Below, in pieces: positions 44,037 through 53,228 of a stretch of DNA of 64,000 nt. The translations under genes and the position numbers were made by a program. This DNA comes from Janthinobacterium sp. 67 (lineage in GTDB: Bacteria > Pseudomonadota > Gammaproteobacteria > Burkholderiales > Burkholderiaceae_D), in assembly GCF_002797895.1 (NCBI RefSeq), contig NZ_PGES01000001.1, positions 2,480,001 to 2,544,000 of the forward strand, in the 5' to 3' direction. Under the pieces are notes generated by a model. That model saw only the letters and a program-made list of their open reading frames with translations, had not been told where the DNA came from and made no database searches. Position 1 is the first letter of the stretch. Each line of letters starts with the position of its first letter.

Positions 44037-45047
44037 TTACATTATATGGTGGCCGATCCACCAGGCGACTGCCGCGACGAACGCGGAGGCGGGAATCGTG
44101 AAGATCCAGGCCCAGACGATATTGCCCGCCACGCCCCAACGGACGGCCGACATTTTTTGCGACGAGCCGACGCCGACGATGGCGCCCGTGATGGTATGCG
44201 TGGTCGACACGGGAATGCCCAGCGCCGTCGAGACGAACAGGGTGATCGCGCCGCCCGTTTCGGCGCAGAAGCCGCCGACCGGTTTGAGCTTGGTGATCTT
44301 CTGGCCCATGGTCTTGACGATGCGCCAGCCGCCGAACAGCGTGCCGAAGCTGATGGCCGTGTAGCACGAGATGATGACCCACATCGGCGGCATCTGGTCC
44401 GCTGCGTTCGAATAACCGGCGGCGATCAGCAGCATCCAGATGATGCCGATGGTTTTTTGCGCGTCGTTGCCGCCGTGGCCCAGGCTGTAGGCGGCCGCCG
44501 ATGCCAGTTGCAAGCGGCGGAACCATTTATCGACCTTGCGCGGCGTCGATCGGACAAAAATCCACGACACGATCAGCATCATGATCGAGCCGAAGACAAA
44601 GCCCAGCACGGGAGCGATGACGATGAAGGCGACGGTCTTCCACAGGCCGGCCGCGACCAGCGCGCCCGTACCGGACTTGGCGACGGCCGCGCCCACCAGG
44701 CCGCCGATCAGGGCGTGCGAGGACGACGAGGGAATGCCGTAGTACCAGGTAAACAAATTCCAGAAGATGGCGCCCATCAGCGCGCCGAAGATCACGTACT
44801 GGTCGATCACGGCCGGATCGATGGTGCCTTTTCCCACTGTGGCGGCCACGGTCAGCTGGTGGAACACGAAGATGGCGACGAAGTTGAACGTGGCAGCCAT
44901 GGCAACGGCGGTCTGCGGTTTCAATACGCCCGTCGAGACCACCGTGGCAATCGCGTTGGCGGCATCGTGGAAGCCGTTCATGAAGTCAAACAGCAGCGCC
45001 AGGACGATCAACAGGCCTAGCACATAGATGCTGATTTGTATGGTCAT
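44037..45047 (-). CDS. Low-affinity inorganic phosphate transporter, Pit family
   Basis: Inner-membrane proton- or cation-coupled phosphate carrier of 336 residues. LLFDFMNGFHDAANAIATVV near the N-terminus and GGNDAQKTIGI in the middle are the duplicated PiT signatures; SSSHALIGGLVGA and STTHTITGAIVG are the matching second-half motifs. About ten hydrophobic helices are visible. It follows the DUF47 gene by 42 bases, the standard arrangement, so both are cotranscribed. Confidence 0.94.
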   Translation of the reverse strand: MTIQISIYVLGLLIVLALLFDFMNGFHDAANAIATVVSTGVLKPQTAVAMAATFNFVAIFVFHQLTVAATVGKGTIDPAVIDQYVIFGALMGAIFWNLFTWYYGIPSSSSHALIGGLVGAAVAKSGTGALVAAGLWKTVAFIVIAPVLGFVFGSIMMLIVSWIFVRSTPRKVDKWFRRLQLASAAAYSLGHGGNDAQKTIGIIWMLLIAAGYSNAADQMPPMWVIISCYTAISFGTLFGGWRIVKTMGQKITKLKPVGGFCAETGGAITLFVSTALGIPVSTTHTITGAIVGVGSSQKMSAVRWGVAGNIVWAWIFTIPASAFVAAVAWWIGHHIM

Positions 45048-45089
45048 TATAGTTTCTTTTCTGATTCTGGTTCAGGACAGGCCCAACGC

Positions 45090-45716
45090 TTACGCGTTTT
45101 CGACGATGATGCCTTCGATAATATTGGACACGTCTTCGCAACGGTCGGTCACGGTTTCCAGAATTTCGTAGATCGCTTTCAGCTTGATCAGGTTGCGCAC
45201 GTCCGGTTCGTCGCGGAACAGCTTGGACATGGCGGCGCGCATCACGTGGTCGGCATCCGATTCCAGGCGGTCGATCTCTTCGCAGATGGCGACGATCTTG
45301 CGCGAGTTGTCCATGTTGTGCAGCATGGCCACGGCGTCGCGCACTTTTTCGGTACAGGCCAGCACCAGTTCGGCCAGGCGCTTGGCTTCCGGCGTAACGG
45401 CTTTCAGGTCGTACAGCGAGACGGTTTGCGCCGCATCTTCCAGCAGGTCGAGGATGTCGTCCTGGCGCGTGATCAGCTGATGGATGTCATCGCGGTCGAT
45501 CGGCGTGATGAAGGTCTTGTGCAGCATTTCCACGGTGGCGTAGGTGACTTTGTCCGCCTGTTTCTCGATGCTTTCGATCGCATGCACGCGGTTTTCCAGG
45601 TCGTCGAAATTGGTCATCAGGCCGAGCATCTCTTTGGCGCCCTTGACGCACAGTTCCGCGTGCTGGTTAAACAATTCAAAAAACTTGCCCTCAGTGGGCA
45701 TCAAGCGTCCAAACAT
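45090..45716 (-). CDS. DUF47/PhoU-like partner of the Pit transporter
   Basis: An all-helical 208-residue cytoplasmic protein (MFGRLMPTEGKFFELFNQHA, then DRDDIHQLITRQDDILDLLE and EEIDRLESDADHVMRAA). It belongs to the TIGR00153/DUF47 family related to PhoU and nearly always paired with pit genes, where it probably regulates transport. ATG 45716 is preceded by GGAG. It lies between dnaB and the transporter gene. Confidence 0.92.
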   Translation of the reverse strand: MFGRLMPTEGKFFELFNQHAELCVKGAKEMLGLMTNFDDLENRVHAIESIEKQADKVTYATVEMLHKTFITPIDRDDIHQLITRQDDILDLLEDAAQTVSLYDLKAVTPEAKRLAELVLACTEKVRDAVAMLHNMDNSRKIVAICEEIDRLESDADHVMRAAMSKLFRDEPDVRNLIKLKAIYEILETVTDRCEDVSNIIEGIIVENA

Positions 45717-45760
45717 GTCATTCTCCGTTAAGCATTGAGTCGTGTTATTTACTACAGAAA

Positions 45761-45783
45761 GCCGCCCCGTTGTCGGGGGCGGC
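45761..45783 (-). terminator. Probable terminator after dnaB
   Basis: GCCGCCCC (45761-45768) pairs with GGGGCGGC (45776-45783). On the reverse strand the stem is followed by TTTC, a weak T-run. It lies 27 bases past the dnaB stop. Confidence 0.5.
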
Positions 45784-45810
45784 CGATGGAATTGCCAGTG
45801 CTGCTGAGTC

Positions 45811-47196
45811 TTAGTCGCCTTGGTAAAGCGCCAGGCCACCACTGTAATTGCCAAATTTGGTGTACTGCCCCATGAAGGTGAGGCGGATGCTGCCGATTGG
45901 ACCGTTACGCTGTTTACCGATGATGATCTCGGCCGTTCCCTTGTCGGGCGAGTCGGGGTTATACACCTCGTCGCGGTAAATGAACAGGATCACGTCGGCA
46001 TCCTGCTCGATAGCGCCCGATTCGCGCAAGTCGGACATGACAGGACGTTTGTTCGGGCGTTGCTCCAGCGAGCGGTTCAGCTGGGACAGCGCGATCACGG
46101 GGCATCCGAGTTCTTTCGCCAGGCCTTTCAAGCCCCGCGAAATCTCGGAAATTTCCGTGGCGCGGTTGTCGCCCGGCGTATTGGCCGACATCAGTTGCAA
46201 GTAATCGACGATGATCAGGCCCAGCTTGCCGCATTGACGCGACAAGCGGCGCGAGCGGGCGCGCAATTCGATGGAATTGAGCGCGGGCGTTTCATCGATG
46301 TACAACTGCGCGTCGTTCATCTTCTGGATCGCATTCGTCAGGCGCGGCCAGTCTTCGTCGTTCAGGCGGCCAGTACGCAAACGGTGCTGGTCGAGCTGTC
46401 CGACGGAGCCGAGCATACGCATGGCCAGCTGGGCGCCGCCCATCTCCATCGAGAACACGGCCACGGGCAAGCCGCTGTCGATGGCCACGTTTTCGCCGAT
46501 GTTGACGGAAAACGCCGTCTTGCCCATCGAAGGACGGCCCGCCACGATCACCAGGTCGCCCGGCTGCAGACCGGAGGTCATGCGGTCGAGGTCGATGAAA
46601 CCGGTGGGCACGCCCGTGATTTCACTCTGGTTGTCGCGGCTGTACAGCTCGTCGATGCGCTCGACCACCTGCGTCAGCAGGGGCTGGATGGCGGTCCAGC
46701 CCTGAGCGCCGCGCGCGCCTTCTTCGGCGATGGCGAAAATCTTCGATTCGGCCTCGTCAAGCATCTGCTTGACTTCCTTGCCTTGCGGGCTGAAGGCCGT
46801 GCCGGAGATATCGTCGGCGACGGTGATGAGCTTGCGCAGCACGCCGCGGTCGCGCACGATCTCGGCGTAACGCCGGATATTCGCGGCCGATGGCGTGTTT
46901 TGCGCCATGGCGTTCAGGTAAGCGAGTCCACCCACGTCATCGGCCTTGCCGAGCTGGGTCAGGGTTTCAAAAACAGTAATGACATCGGCTGGCTTGGAAG
47001 CGTTAACCATCTTGACGATTTGCTCGAAGATGATGCGATGGTCATAGCGATAGAAATCCTCCGCATGCATGAAGTCGGCGATGCGGTCATACGCGGCATT
47101 GTCGCGCAGCAGACCACCGATGACGGATTGTTCTGCTTCGATCGAATGCGGCGGAATACGGAGGGAATCCAGTTGCGGATCAGAGGGGGCGTTCAT
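45811..47196 (-). CDS. dnaB: Replicative DNA helicase DnaB
   Basis: Hexameric 5'-3' helicase of the replication fork, 461 residues. The N-terminal domain (PPHSIEAEQSVIGGLLRDN) is joined by a linker helix to the RecA-like core with Walker A AGRPSMGKTAFSVNIG, Walker B LIIVDYLQLM and the loop SQLNRSLEQRPNKRP. ATG 47196 (MNAPSDPQ) gives the normal size; the frame is open further upstream into the terminator of rplI. It is probably separately transcribed from the ribosomal genes because of that terminator. Confidence 0.96.
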   Translation of the reverse strand: MNAPSDPQLDSLRIPPHSIEAEQSVIGGLLRDNAAYDRIADFMHAEDFYRYDHRIIFEQIVKMVNASKPADVITVFETLTQLGKADDVGGLAYLNAMAQNTPSAANIRRYAEIVRDRGVLRKLITVADDISGTAFSPQGKEVKQMLDEAESKIFAIAEEGARGAQGWTAIQPLLTQVVERIDELYSRDNQSEITGVPTGFIDLDRMTSGLQPGDLVIVAGRPSMGKTAFSVNIGENVAIDSGLPVAVFSMEMGGAQLAMRMLGSVGQLDQHRLRTGRLNDEDWPRLTNAIQKMNDAQLYIDETPALNSIELRARSRRLSRQCGKLGLIIVDYLQLMSANTPGDNRATEISEISRGLKGLAKELGCPVIALSQLNRSLEQRPNKRPVMSDLRESGAIEQDADVILFIYRDEVYNPDSPDKGTAEIIIGKQRNGPIGSIRLTFMGQYTKFGNYSGGLALYQGD

Positions 47197-47266
47197 GGCG
47201 CGAATTATACCCGCTTCGGCGTGCTGGCAAAAATAAAGGGCTGAAATTGAGCGAAAAAAAGGCCAC

Positions 47267-47290
47267 AAAAAAGCCGGGCGAACCCGGCTT
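47267..47290 (-). terminator. Terminator after rplI
   Basis: On the reverse strand: AAGCCGGG, loop TTCG, CCCGGCTT, then TTTT. It lies between rplI and dnaB. Confidence 0.88.
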
Positions 47291-47331
47291 TTCATAGTGC
47301 GGCAATGCTTGCGGGCCAGGCCCGCAGACAA

Positions 47332-47787
47332 TTACGCGTTCGCGTCTGGAACGACAGCGATAACAACTTCCACGACCACGTCGGTGTGCAGAGCAACCGA
47401 AACGTTGTGCTCGCCAACGATCTTCAGCGGGCCGGTAGGCATGCGGATTTGTGCTTTTTCAACAGCAAAACCTTGCTTGGTCAGCGCTTCAGCGATGTCG
47501 AAGTTGGTGACGGAACCGAACAGACGGCCATCGACGCCAGCTTTTTGAGCAACTTGAACGGTCAGGCCGCTCAGTTTTTCGCCCTGGGCTTGCGATGCGG
47601 CCAGTTTGGCGGCAGCAGCTTTTTCCAGTTCAGCGCGCTTGACTTCGAATTCAGCCACAGCGGTTGCCGTAGCACGACGTGCCAGGCGTTGCGGGATCAG
47701 GAAGTTACGTGCGTAACCGTCTTTGACTTTGACGACTTCGCCGAGGTTACCGACGTTAACAACTTTTTCTAACAGAATGATTTGCAT
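47332..47787 (-). CDS. rplI: Ribosomal protein bL9
   Basis: Large-subunit protein of 151 residues. [20 protein letters not shown] and [15 protein letters not shown] form the N-terminal rRNA-binding domain, followed by the long connecting helix and a C-terminal domain ([17 protein letters not shown]). It is the last gene of rpsF-priB-rpsR-rplI. Confidence 0.97.
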   Translation of the reverse strand: MQIILLEKVVNVGNLGEVVKVKDGYARNFLIPQRLARRATATAVAEFEVKRAELEKAAAAKLAASQAQGEKLSGLTVQVAQKAGVDGRLFGSVTNFDIAEALTKQGFAVEKAQIRMPTGPLKIVGEHNVSVALHTDVVVEVVIAVVPDANA

Positions 47788-47814
47788 AGTTCTTCTCCAG
47801 GAATATCTGACCGA

Positions 47815-48105
47815 TTAAGCGTGGTGCAGATCGGTGTATGGCAGCAGCGCGAGGAAGCGAGCGCGCTTGATTGCGGTGTCGACTTGGCGCTGGTAGTGCG
47901 CTTTGGTACCGGTCAGGCGTGCTGGCATGATCTTGCCGTTTTCCTGGACGAAGTCTTTCAGCGTGTCGACGTCTTTGTAGTCGACTTGCTCAACGTGAGC
48001 TGCCGTGAAGCGGCAGAACTTCTTACGTTTGAACAATGGGTTTTGCTGTTTGCGTTTTTCTTTAAGCTTGAGCTTATTTTTGTCGAACTTTTTACCGAAT
48101 GCCAT
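47815..48105 (-). CDS. rpsR: Ribosomal protein bS18
   Basis: Small-subunit protein that pairs with bS6. The 96-residue sequence contains [20 protein letters not shown] and [20 protein letters not shown], diagnostic for S18, after a basic N-terminal extension ([20 protein letters not shown]) that is longer than in E. coli (75 residues). It lies between priB and rplI. Confidence 0.96.
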   Translation of the reverse strand: MAFGKKFDKNKLKLKEKRKQQNPLFKRKKFCRFTAAHVEQVDYKDVDTLKDFVQENGKIMPARLTGTKAHYQRQVDTAIKRARFLALLPYTDLHHA

Positions 48106-48130
48106 GTCAGGCTCCTGTATCTAAAATGCG

Positions 48131-48430
48131 CTAGTCGGGAATGACTGCACTAAAATCAATGATGTGAAACACCAAACTCTTGCTGTTGCGGCTTTTTCTG
48201 GCCAGGAAACCCGTGAACTGATAGATCCCGCCCAAGCTTGCCTGACTGAACCGGCCTGAGATTTCGCCAGCGGCTAGCGCGGCAACATCAAACTCGGTCA
48301 AACGGGCAATCCCTGCTTCCATCTGCTGCGAACTGTGTTGCAATACTGCATTCACAATCGGCAGCCCTGCCGGGGTGTAGCGCAATATTTCGCGCTCGGC
48401 AATGATGGCGGTAACTTGTAGCTGGTTCAG
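48131..48430 (-). CDS. priB: Primosomal replication protein N (PriB), probable CTG start
   Basis: Single-stranded-DNA-binding OB-fold protein of the replication-restart primosome. LNQLQVTAIIAEREILRYTP, then GLPIVNAVLQHSS and GIYQFTGFLARKSRNSKSLV, is a complete PriB. No ATG or GTG is in frame at the N-terminus. CTG at 48430 gives a 99-residue family-length product, and AGGA lies seven bases before it. The only conventional alternative, TTG at 48385, would remove the first beta-strand. Its position between rpsF and rpsR is the conserved one. Confidence 0.85.
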   Translation of the reverse strand: MNQLQVTAIIAEREILRYTPAGLPIVNAVLQHSSQQMEAGIARLTEFDVAALAAGEISGRFSQASLGGIYQFTGFLARKSRNSKSLVFHIIDFSAVIPD

Positions 48431-48450
48431 CGCACGATCCTGGTCAAAAA

Positions 48451-48837
48451 TTAAGCGGCTGCGGCTGGAGCGGCTGCTGGTGCTTCGGTGCGGTGGCTTT
48501 TGGCCGCGTCTTCGCGTTGTACCGATTTCATCATCGGCGAAGGAGCTGTTTCAGCTTTCTTCATTTTAACGGTCAGGTGACGCAACACGGCATCATTGAA
48601 TTTGAATGCTGTTTCCAACTCGACCAGGGTCTCGTTGTCGCATTCGATGTTCAGGCAGATGTAGTGTGCTTTAGGCAGCTTTTGGATCGAGTAAGCCATT
48701 TGACGGCGGCCCCAATCTTCCACGCGGTGAACCGAACCGCCGCGGGTGGTTACGCTGGCTTTGTAGCGTTCGATCATCGCGGGCACTTGCTCGCTTTGGT
48801 CCGGATGGACGATAAAGACTATTTCATAATGACGCAT
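48451..48837 (-). CDS. rpsF: Ribosomal protein bS6
   Basis: Small-subunit protein of 128 residues. [40 protein letters not shown] and [20 protein letters not shown] are typical. The tail is Ala-rich ([11 protein letters not shown]). A good ribosome site (AAGGAG) precedes the start. It leads the rpsF-priB-rpsR-rplI operon and diverges from lexA. Confidence 0.97.
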   Translation of the reverse strand: MRHYEIVFIVHPDQSEQVPAMIERYKASVTTRGGSVHRVEDWGRRQMAYSIQKLPKAHYICLNIECDNETLVELETAFKFNDAVLRHLTVKMKKAETAPSPMMKSVQREDAAKSHRTEAPAAAPAAAA

Positions 48838-49045
48838 GCAAACTCCTTCAGGTCGGATTGATAATCGCCCACCCCGGCGTCAAGACGGGTGTGGGAAGGT
48901 CAGCCGAAGATTATAACCGCCTTTCGCAAACTATTCAATCATTGCTTGCGCCGCGCCCGCCAAGCCGCCCCTTTCTTGCCCGGATAGCAGTATTTCTTTC
49001 AAAATCACGCAAAAAGGCCGAAATCCCCTTGCATAGTGCGCGATA

Positions 49046-49078
49046 CTGTACAAAAATACAGACTGTTCATATAGACAG
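49046..49078 (+). promoter_or_regulatory. Two tandem LexA (SOS) boxes upstream of lexA
   Basis: CTGTACAAAAATACAG at 49046-49061 and CTGTTCATATAGACAG at 49063-49078 both fit CTG-N10-CAG. They are one base apart and end nine bases before the lexA ATG, giving tight autorepression as in E. coli lexA. Confidence 0.92.
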
Positions 49079-49087
49079 CATTTTAGT

Positions 49088-49738
49088 ATGCACCCACCGC
49101 TCATGATCAAGCTGACAGCACGACAAGAACAAATCCTGAACCTGATCAAGGACGCGATTGAAAACACGGGTTTTCCTCCCACCCGTGCCGAAATCGCCAA
49201 TGAACTGGGTTTCAAATCGGCCAACGCGGCCGAAGAGCATTTGCAGGCCCTGGCCCGCAAGGGCGCGATCGAGATTTCGCCCGGCACCTCGCGCGGCATC
49301 CGCCTGATCGGCGCGGCCGCCGAAGCGCCGCCGTCGAAAGTGCCGGCAGCGCTGCTGATGTCGCTGCCCCTGATCGGCCGGGTGGCTGCGGGCTCGCCCA
49401 TCCTGGCGCAGGAAAACCTGGAAGCGAGCTACAACGTGGACCCTGCCCTGTTCTCGGCCAAGCCCGACTTCCTGCTCAAGGTGCGCGGCTGGTCCATGCG
49501 CGACGCCGGCATCATGGATGGCGACTTGCTGGCCGTGAAAAAAGTCGACAGCGCCAAGAATGGCCAGATCGTCGTCGCCCGCATCGGCGACGAAGTCACC
49601 GTCAAGCGCTACAAGAAGACGGGCTCCGTCATCGAACTGCTGCCTGAAAACCCGGACTTCAAGGTGATTACCGTGTCGCCGGAAGATGAGTTCGCCCTGG
49701 AAGGCTTGGCGGTAGGACTCATGCGCAGCTGGCATTAA
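49088..49738 (+). CDS. lexA: LexA repressor, SOS regulator
   Basis: Represses DNA-damage genes and cleaves itself when RecA is activated. The winged helix starts [20 protein letters not shown]. The cleavage site is Ala101-Gly102 ([11 protein letters not shown]), and the catalytic pair is Ser136 ([14 protein letters not shown]) and Lys173 ([10 protein letters not shown]). The length is 216 residues from ATG 49088; ATG 49103 (MIKLTARQ) is an alternative closer to other LexA proteins. It stands alone between SOS boxes and a bidirectional terminator. Confidence 0.96.
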   Translation: MHPPLMIKLTARQEQILNLIKDAIENTGFPPTRAEIANELGFKSANAAEEHLQALARKGAIEISPGTSRGIRLIGAAAEAPPSKVPAALLMSLPLIGRVAAGSPILAQENLEASYNVDPALFSAKPDFLLKVRGWSMRDAGIMDGDLLAVKKVDSAKNGQIVVARIGDEVTVKRYKKTGSVIELLPENPDFKVITVSPEDEFALEGLAVGLMRSWH

Positions 49739-49750
49739 GCTTTTAGCGTA

Positions 49751-49791
49751 AAAAAAGGGCCGCGACAGCATGACTGTCGCGGCCCTTTTTT
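49751..49791. terminator. Bidirectional terminator between lexA and the PLP-enzyme gene
   Basis: An 18-base arm, AAAAAAGGGCCGCGACAG, pairs exactly with 49774-49791 around CATGA. It serves both convergent genes. Confidence 0.95.
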
Positions 49792-49808
49792 ACATTATGC
49801 GCGGCTGC

Positions 49809-51050
49809 TTATGCGTCCAGCGCATTGCTGAAATCCTCGAGCAGATCGGCCTCATCTTCGATGCCCACCGACACGCGGATCAGGGATTCGGCGATACCCA
49901 TGCTGGCGCGACGCTCGGCCCCCATCTCGTAGAAAATCGTGTGGGCGACGGGAATGACGAGGGTGCGCGTGTCGCCGAGGTTGCTCGCTGGAATGGCCAA
50001 GTTCAAACGGTTGAGGAAATCGAAGCAGTCGATGCCGTCTTTCAGCTCAAAGCTGAACAGCGAGCCATAGCTGCGGAACAAGTCCGTCGCCAGCGCGTGC
50101 TGCGGGTGCGACGCCAGGCCCGGGTAATGCACGGCCGCCACTCTCGGGTCGGCGGCCAGCATGGTGGCCAGCGCCAGGGCGTTCGAGCAAGTGCGGTCCA
50201 TGCGCAAGGCCATGGTTTCCGCGCCGACGGCGATATGGTGCGCCGCCTCCGGCCCCAGCGAGGCGCCGAAGTCGCGCAAGGCCTTGGCACGGATTTGCGC
50301 GATGCCCCATTGCGCGGGCGCCGCCTTTTTGTAATTCTCAAAGATATTCGGATATTGCGTCCAGTCGAACACGCCCGTGTCCGTCAAGCTGCCGCCCAGG
50401 GCATTGCCGTGGCCGCCGATCGATTTCGTCAAGGCATTGACCACCAGGCCCGCGCCCACGGCTTTCGGGCGGAACAGATATGGCGTCGTCATCGTGTTGT
50501 CGACGATGTACAAGATGCCTTTTTCGCGGCACAGGTCGCCGATTTTCTTCAGGTCGGCGATCTGCGTGCGCGGATTGGCGATGGTTTCCACGAACACGAT
50601 GCGCGTGGCCGGCGTGATGGCGGCCGCCACGTTGGCCACGTCCGTGGCGTCGACGAAGGACACGCCGATACCCTGCCCCGTCACCGTTTGCCACAGGCTG
50701 TTGGTGTTGCCAAACAAGAAGGCCGACGACACGACATGGTCGCCCGCGCGCAGCAACGATTGCACCACGGCGCCGATGGCACCCATGCCGGTGGAGAAGC
50801 ACAGGGTCGCCACGCCGTCTTCCATCTGGTTGACCTTGTCTTCCAGCGCGGAAACGGTCGGGTTACCCTGGCGGCCGTAGCGGAAGCCCGCTTCCTTGCC
50901 TTGGAACACGGACGCCAGCTGGCGCGCATCGGCGTAGCCAAAGGCAACGGAGGTATGCACGGGCTTGTGCAAGGAGCCGTGCTCGATGCCCTTGCGGCGG
51001 TCGTTATGCAGGATGGTGGTGGTGAAGCCGTAGTTTTTTTTGGTGGTCAT
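49809..51050 (-). CDS. Cys/Met-metabolism PLP enzyme (cystathionine gamma-synthase family)
   Basis: A 413-residue fold-type I PLP enzyme. FSTGMGAIGAVVQSLLRAGD, FVETIANPRTQIADL, YIVDNTMTTPYLFRP and the PLP-lysine segment NALTKSIGGHGNALGG are present. Family members act as cystathionine gamma-synthase, gamma-lyase or O-acylhomoserine sulfhydrylase. The position downstream of purF parallels metZ (O-succinylhomoserine sulfhydrylase) in other proteobacteria, so methionine synthesis is the best guess. ATG 51050 has no strong ribosome site. A palindromic repeat and the purF terminator separate it from purF. Confidence 0.85.
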   Translation of the reverse strand: MTTKKNYGFTTTILHNDRRKGIEHGSLHKPVHTSVAFGYADARQLASVFQGKEAGFRYGRQGNPTVSALEDKVNQMEDGVATLCFSTGMGAIGAVVQSLLRAGDHVVSSAFLFGNTNSLWQTVTGQGIGVSFVDATDVANVAAAITPATRIVFVETIANPRTQIADLKKIGDLCREKGILYIVDNTMTTPYLFRPKAVGAGLVVNALTKSIGGHGNALGGSLTDTGVFDWTQYPNIFENYKKAAPAQWGIAQIRAKALRDFGASLGPEAAHHIAVGAETMALRMDRTCSNALALATMLAADPRVAAVHYPGLASHPQHALATDLFRSYGSLFSFELKDGIDCFDFLNRLNLAIPASNLGDTRTLVIPVAHTIFYEMGAERRASMGIAESLIRVSVGIEDEADLLEDFSNALDA

Positions 51051-51100
51051 GGTGGAAGTTCCAAAATACTCGTCTTGCCGCTTAACCCAAGGCAAGTGCT

Positions 51101-51126
51101 GGGGTCAGACCTGAAGGTCCGACCCC
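51101..51126. repeat. GGGGTC palindromic repeat, copy 1 (imperfect)
   Basis: GGGGTCAGACCT, GA, AGGTCCGACCCC: a near-perfect inverted repeat related to the copies at 55591 and 57590. It lies between the purF terminator and the next gene. Confidence 0.85.
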
Positions 51127-51151
51127 AAAAAAAGCCCGGCATCGGCCGGGC
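51127..51151 (-). terminator. Terminator after purF
   Basis: On the reverse strand: GCCCGGC, loop CGAT, GCCGGGC, then seven T. Confidence 0.92.
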
Positions 51152-51157
51152 AGGTAC

Positions 51158-52681
51158 TTATGCTTCCGTTGTCGCCAGGTTCAGGTTCAGTTGGGAACGT
51201 GGCGTATCTTCGGGCGCTGCCGCCTTCGGATGGTGGCGCGCATATTCCAGGCGGTCCAGGTATTCCTGCGACACGTCGCCCGTCACGTAGACGCCATCGA
51301 AGCACGAAGCCTCGAAGTTCGTCAGGGCCGGGTTGACGTCGGCGATGGCCTGCTTCAGCGCGCCGATATCCTGGTAGACCAGGTAATCGGCCGTGATTTC
51401 GCGGCACACCTCTTCCGTCGTGCGGCCGTAGGCGATCAGCTCGTCGCGCGTCGGCATGTCGATGCCGTACACGTTCGGGTAGATCACCGGTGGCGCGGCC
51501 GAAGCGAAGATGACCTTCGTCGCACCGGCTTCACGCGCCATCTGCACGATTTCACGGCTGGTGGTGCCGCGCACGATGGAATCGTCGACCAGCAGCACGA
51601 CTTTGTCCTTGAACTCGGACGGGATCGCGTTGAGCTTCTGGCGCACGGATTTCTTGCGCGCCGCCTGGCCCGGCATGATGAAGGTGCGGCCGATGTAGCG
51701 GTTCTTGATGAAGCCTTCGCGGTACTCGATGTTCAGCGCCATGGCCAGCTGGATGGCGGCCGGACGCGAGGAATCGGGAATCGGCATGACCACGTCGATA
51801 TGCACGCCCGGCAATTCGGCGCGGATCTTCTCGGCCAGGTATTCGCCCATTTTCAGGCGCGTGGCGTACACGGAAGCGCCGTCGATGACGGAGTCGGGAC
51901 GGGCCAGGTAGACGAATTCGAACACGCACGGGTTCAGGCTGGCGTTGTCGGCGCACTGGGCGCTGTGCAATTGCTTGTCGGCGTCGATGAACACGGCTTC
52001 GCCGGGACCGATGTCGCGCACGAAGCGGAAACCCATGCCTTCCAGGGCCACGGATTCGGAAGCGATCAGGTATTCGGGACCTTGCTCCGTTTCATTGATG
52101 CCCAGGCACAGCGGACGGATGCCGTGCGGATCGCGGAAGGCCAGCAAGCCCACGCCGGCGATTTGCGCGACGGCGGCATAGCCACCCTTGACGCGGCGGT
52201 TCAGCACGGTAACGGCCTTGAAGATGGCTTCCGGGTCCAGGTTCAGGCCCGTCGTCGCTTCCTGGATTTCATGCGCGAGCACATTGAGCAGCACTTCCGA
52301 ATCGGAATCGGTATTGATGTGGCGGCGGTCGTTCTTGAACATTTCCTGTTTCAACTGTTCCCAGTTGGTCAGGTTGCCATTGTGCGCCAGGGTGATGCCG
52401 AACGGCGCATTCACATAGAACGGTTGTGCTTCCTCTTCGCTCGACGATCCGGCCGTCGGATAACGGCAGTGGCCGATACCCGAGTTGCCTTGCAGCGAAC
52501 GCATGTTACGCGTGCGGAAGACGTCACGCACGAGGCCGTTGGCTTTGTGCATGGAAAACATACTGCTGTGATTGGTCGCAATCCCTGCCGCGTCCTGACC
52601 GCGATGTTGCAGGAGCAACAATGCATCATAGAGCAATTGATTGACAGGTTGATGGGAAACGACGCCGACGATGCCACACAT
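51158..52681 (-). CDS. purF: Amidophosphoribosyltransferase PurF
   Basis: First enzyme of purine synthesis: PRPP plus glutamine gives phosphoribosylamine. The mature N-terminal nucleophile is Cys2 (MCGIVGVVSHQPVN). The glutaminase half includes GHCRYPTAGSSSEEEAQPF and NGNLTNWEQL; the PRTase half has KVVLLVDDSIVRGTTSREIV. The length of 507 residues is normal. It is 38 bases downstream of cvpA and cotranscribed with it. Confidence 0.97.
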   Translation of the reverse strand: MCGIVGVVSHQPVNQLLYDALLLLQHRGQDAAGIATNHSSMFSMHKANGLVRDVFRTRNMRSLQGNSGIGHCRYPTAGSSSEEEAQPFYVNAPFGITLAHNGNLTNWEQLKQEMFKNDRRHINTDSDSEVLLNVLAHEIQEATTGLNLDPEAIFKAVTVLNRRVKGGYAAVAQIAGVGLLAFRDPHGIRPLCLGINETEQGPEYLIASESVALEGMGFRFVRDIGPGEAVFIDADKQLHSAQCADNASLNPCVFEFVYLARPDSVIDGASVYATRLKMGEYLAEKIRAELPGVHIDVVMPIPDSSRPAAIQLAMALNIEYREGFIKNRYIGRTFIMPGQAARKKSVRQKLNAIPSEFKDKVVLLVDDSIVRGTTSREIVQMAREAGATKVIFASAAPPVIYPNVYGIDMPTRDELIAYGRTTEEVCREITADYLVYQDIGALKQAIADVNPALTNFEASCFDGVYVTGDVSQEYLDRLEYARHHPKAAAPEDTPRSQLNLNLATTEA

Positions 52682-52719
52682 GGTGTGCTCCTAAACTGTG
52701 CTACTGATTTTAAAAAAAT

Positions 52720-53208
52720 TCAAAATTTCACATGCTGCGCGTAAGCGGCAGGCAGATAAGGCTTGATGGCGCGCGCGCCCTGCTCCGCGAGCGGGCTGAA
52801 CTGCGCGTTTTTCCAGAATGGCTGCTGCGGTATGGACGTCATGCCACACAAGATGACGGCGGTCAGCACGATCACAAGGCCCCGCGCCACGCCGAACAGG
52901 GTGCCCAGGGTGCGGTCGGCCAGGCTCAGGCCCGTCACCTTGACGAGCGCGTCGACCGTCATGGACAGCAATCCCATCAAAATGCGCACGCCGATGAACA
53001 GCACGACGAAGGCCAGCAGCAAACGGATGGCTTCGCCCGGCACGGCTTCCGGCAGGAATTTCGCCAGGGTGGCGCCATACGCGTTGGCAATGACGAAGGC
53101 CACGATCCAGCTGATCAGGGACAGTATTTCCTTGACTAGGCCACGCATCATGCTGATCAGCACGGACGTCACCAGCACGAACAGCACTAGGTAATCGAAG
53201 ATCGTCAC
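52720..53208 (-). CDS. cvpA: CvpA-family inner-membrane protein
   Basis: A 162-residue protein with four hydrophobic helices (residues about 4-22, 28-48, 62-85, 103-125). It begins MTIFDYLVLFVLVTSVLISM and has RGLVKEILSLISWIVAFVIA. CvpA is needed for colicin V production and membrane-stress tolerance in enterics; the molecular role is unclear. Pairing with purF is conserved across proteobacteria. Confidence 0.93.
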   Translation of the reverse strand: MTIFDYLVLFVLVTSVLISMMRGLVKEILSLISWIVAFVIANAYGATLAKFLPEAVPGEAIRLLLAFVVLFIGVRILMGLLSMTVDALVKVTGLSLADRTLGTLFGVARGLVIVLTAVILCGMTSIPQQPFWKNAQFSPLAEQGARAIKPYLPAAYAQHVKF

Positions 53209-53228
53209 GCCGATTCAGCCTTGCAACA

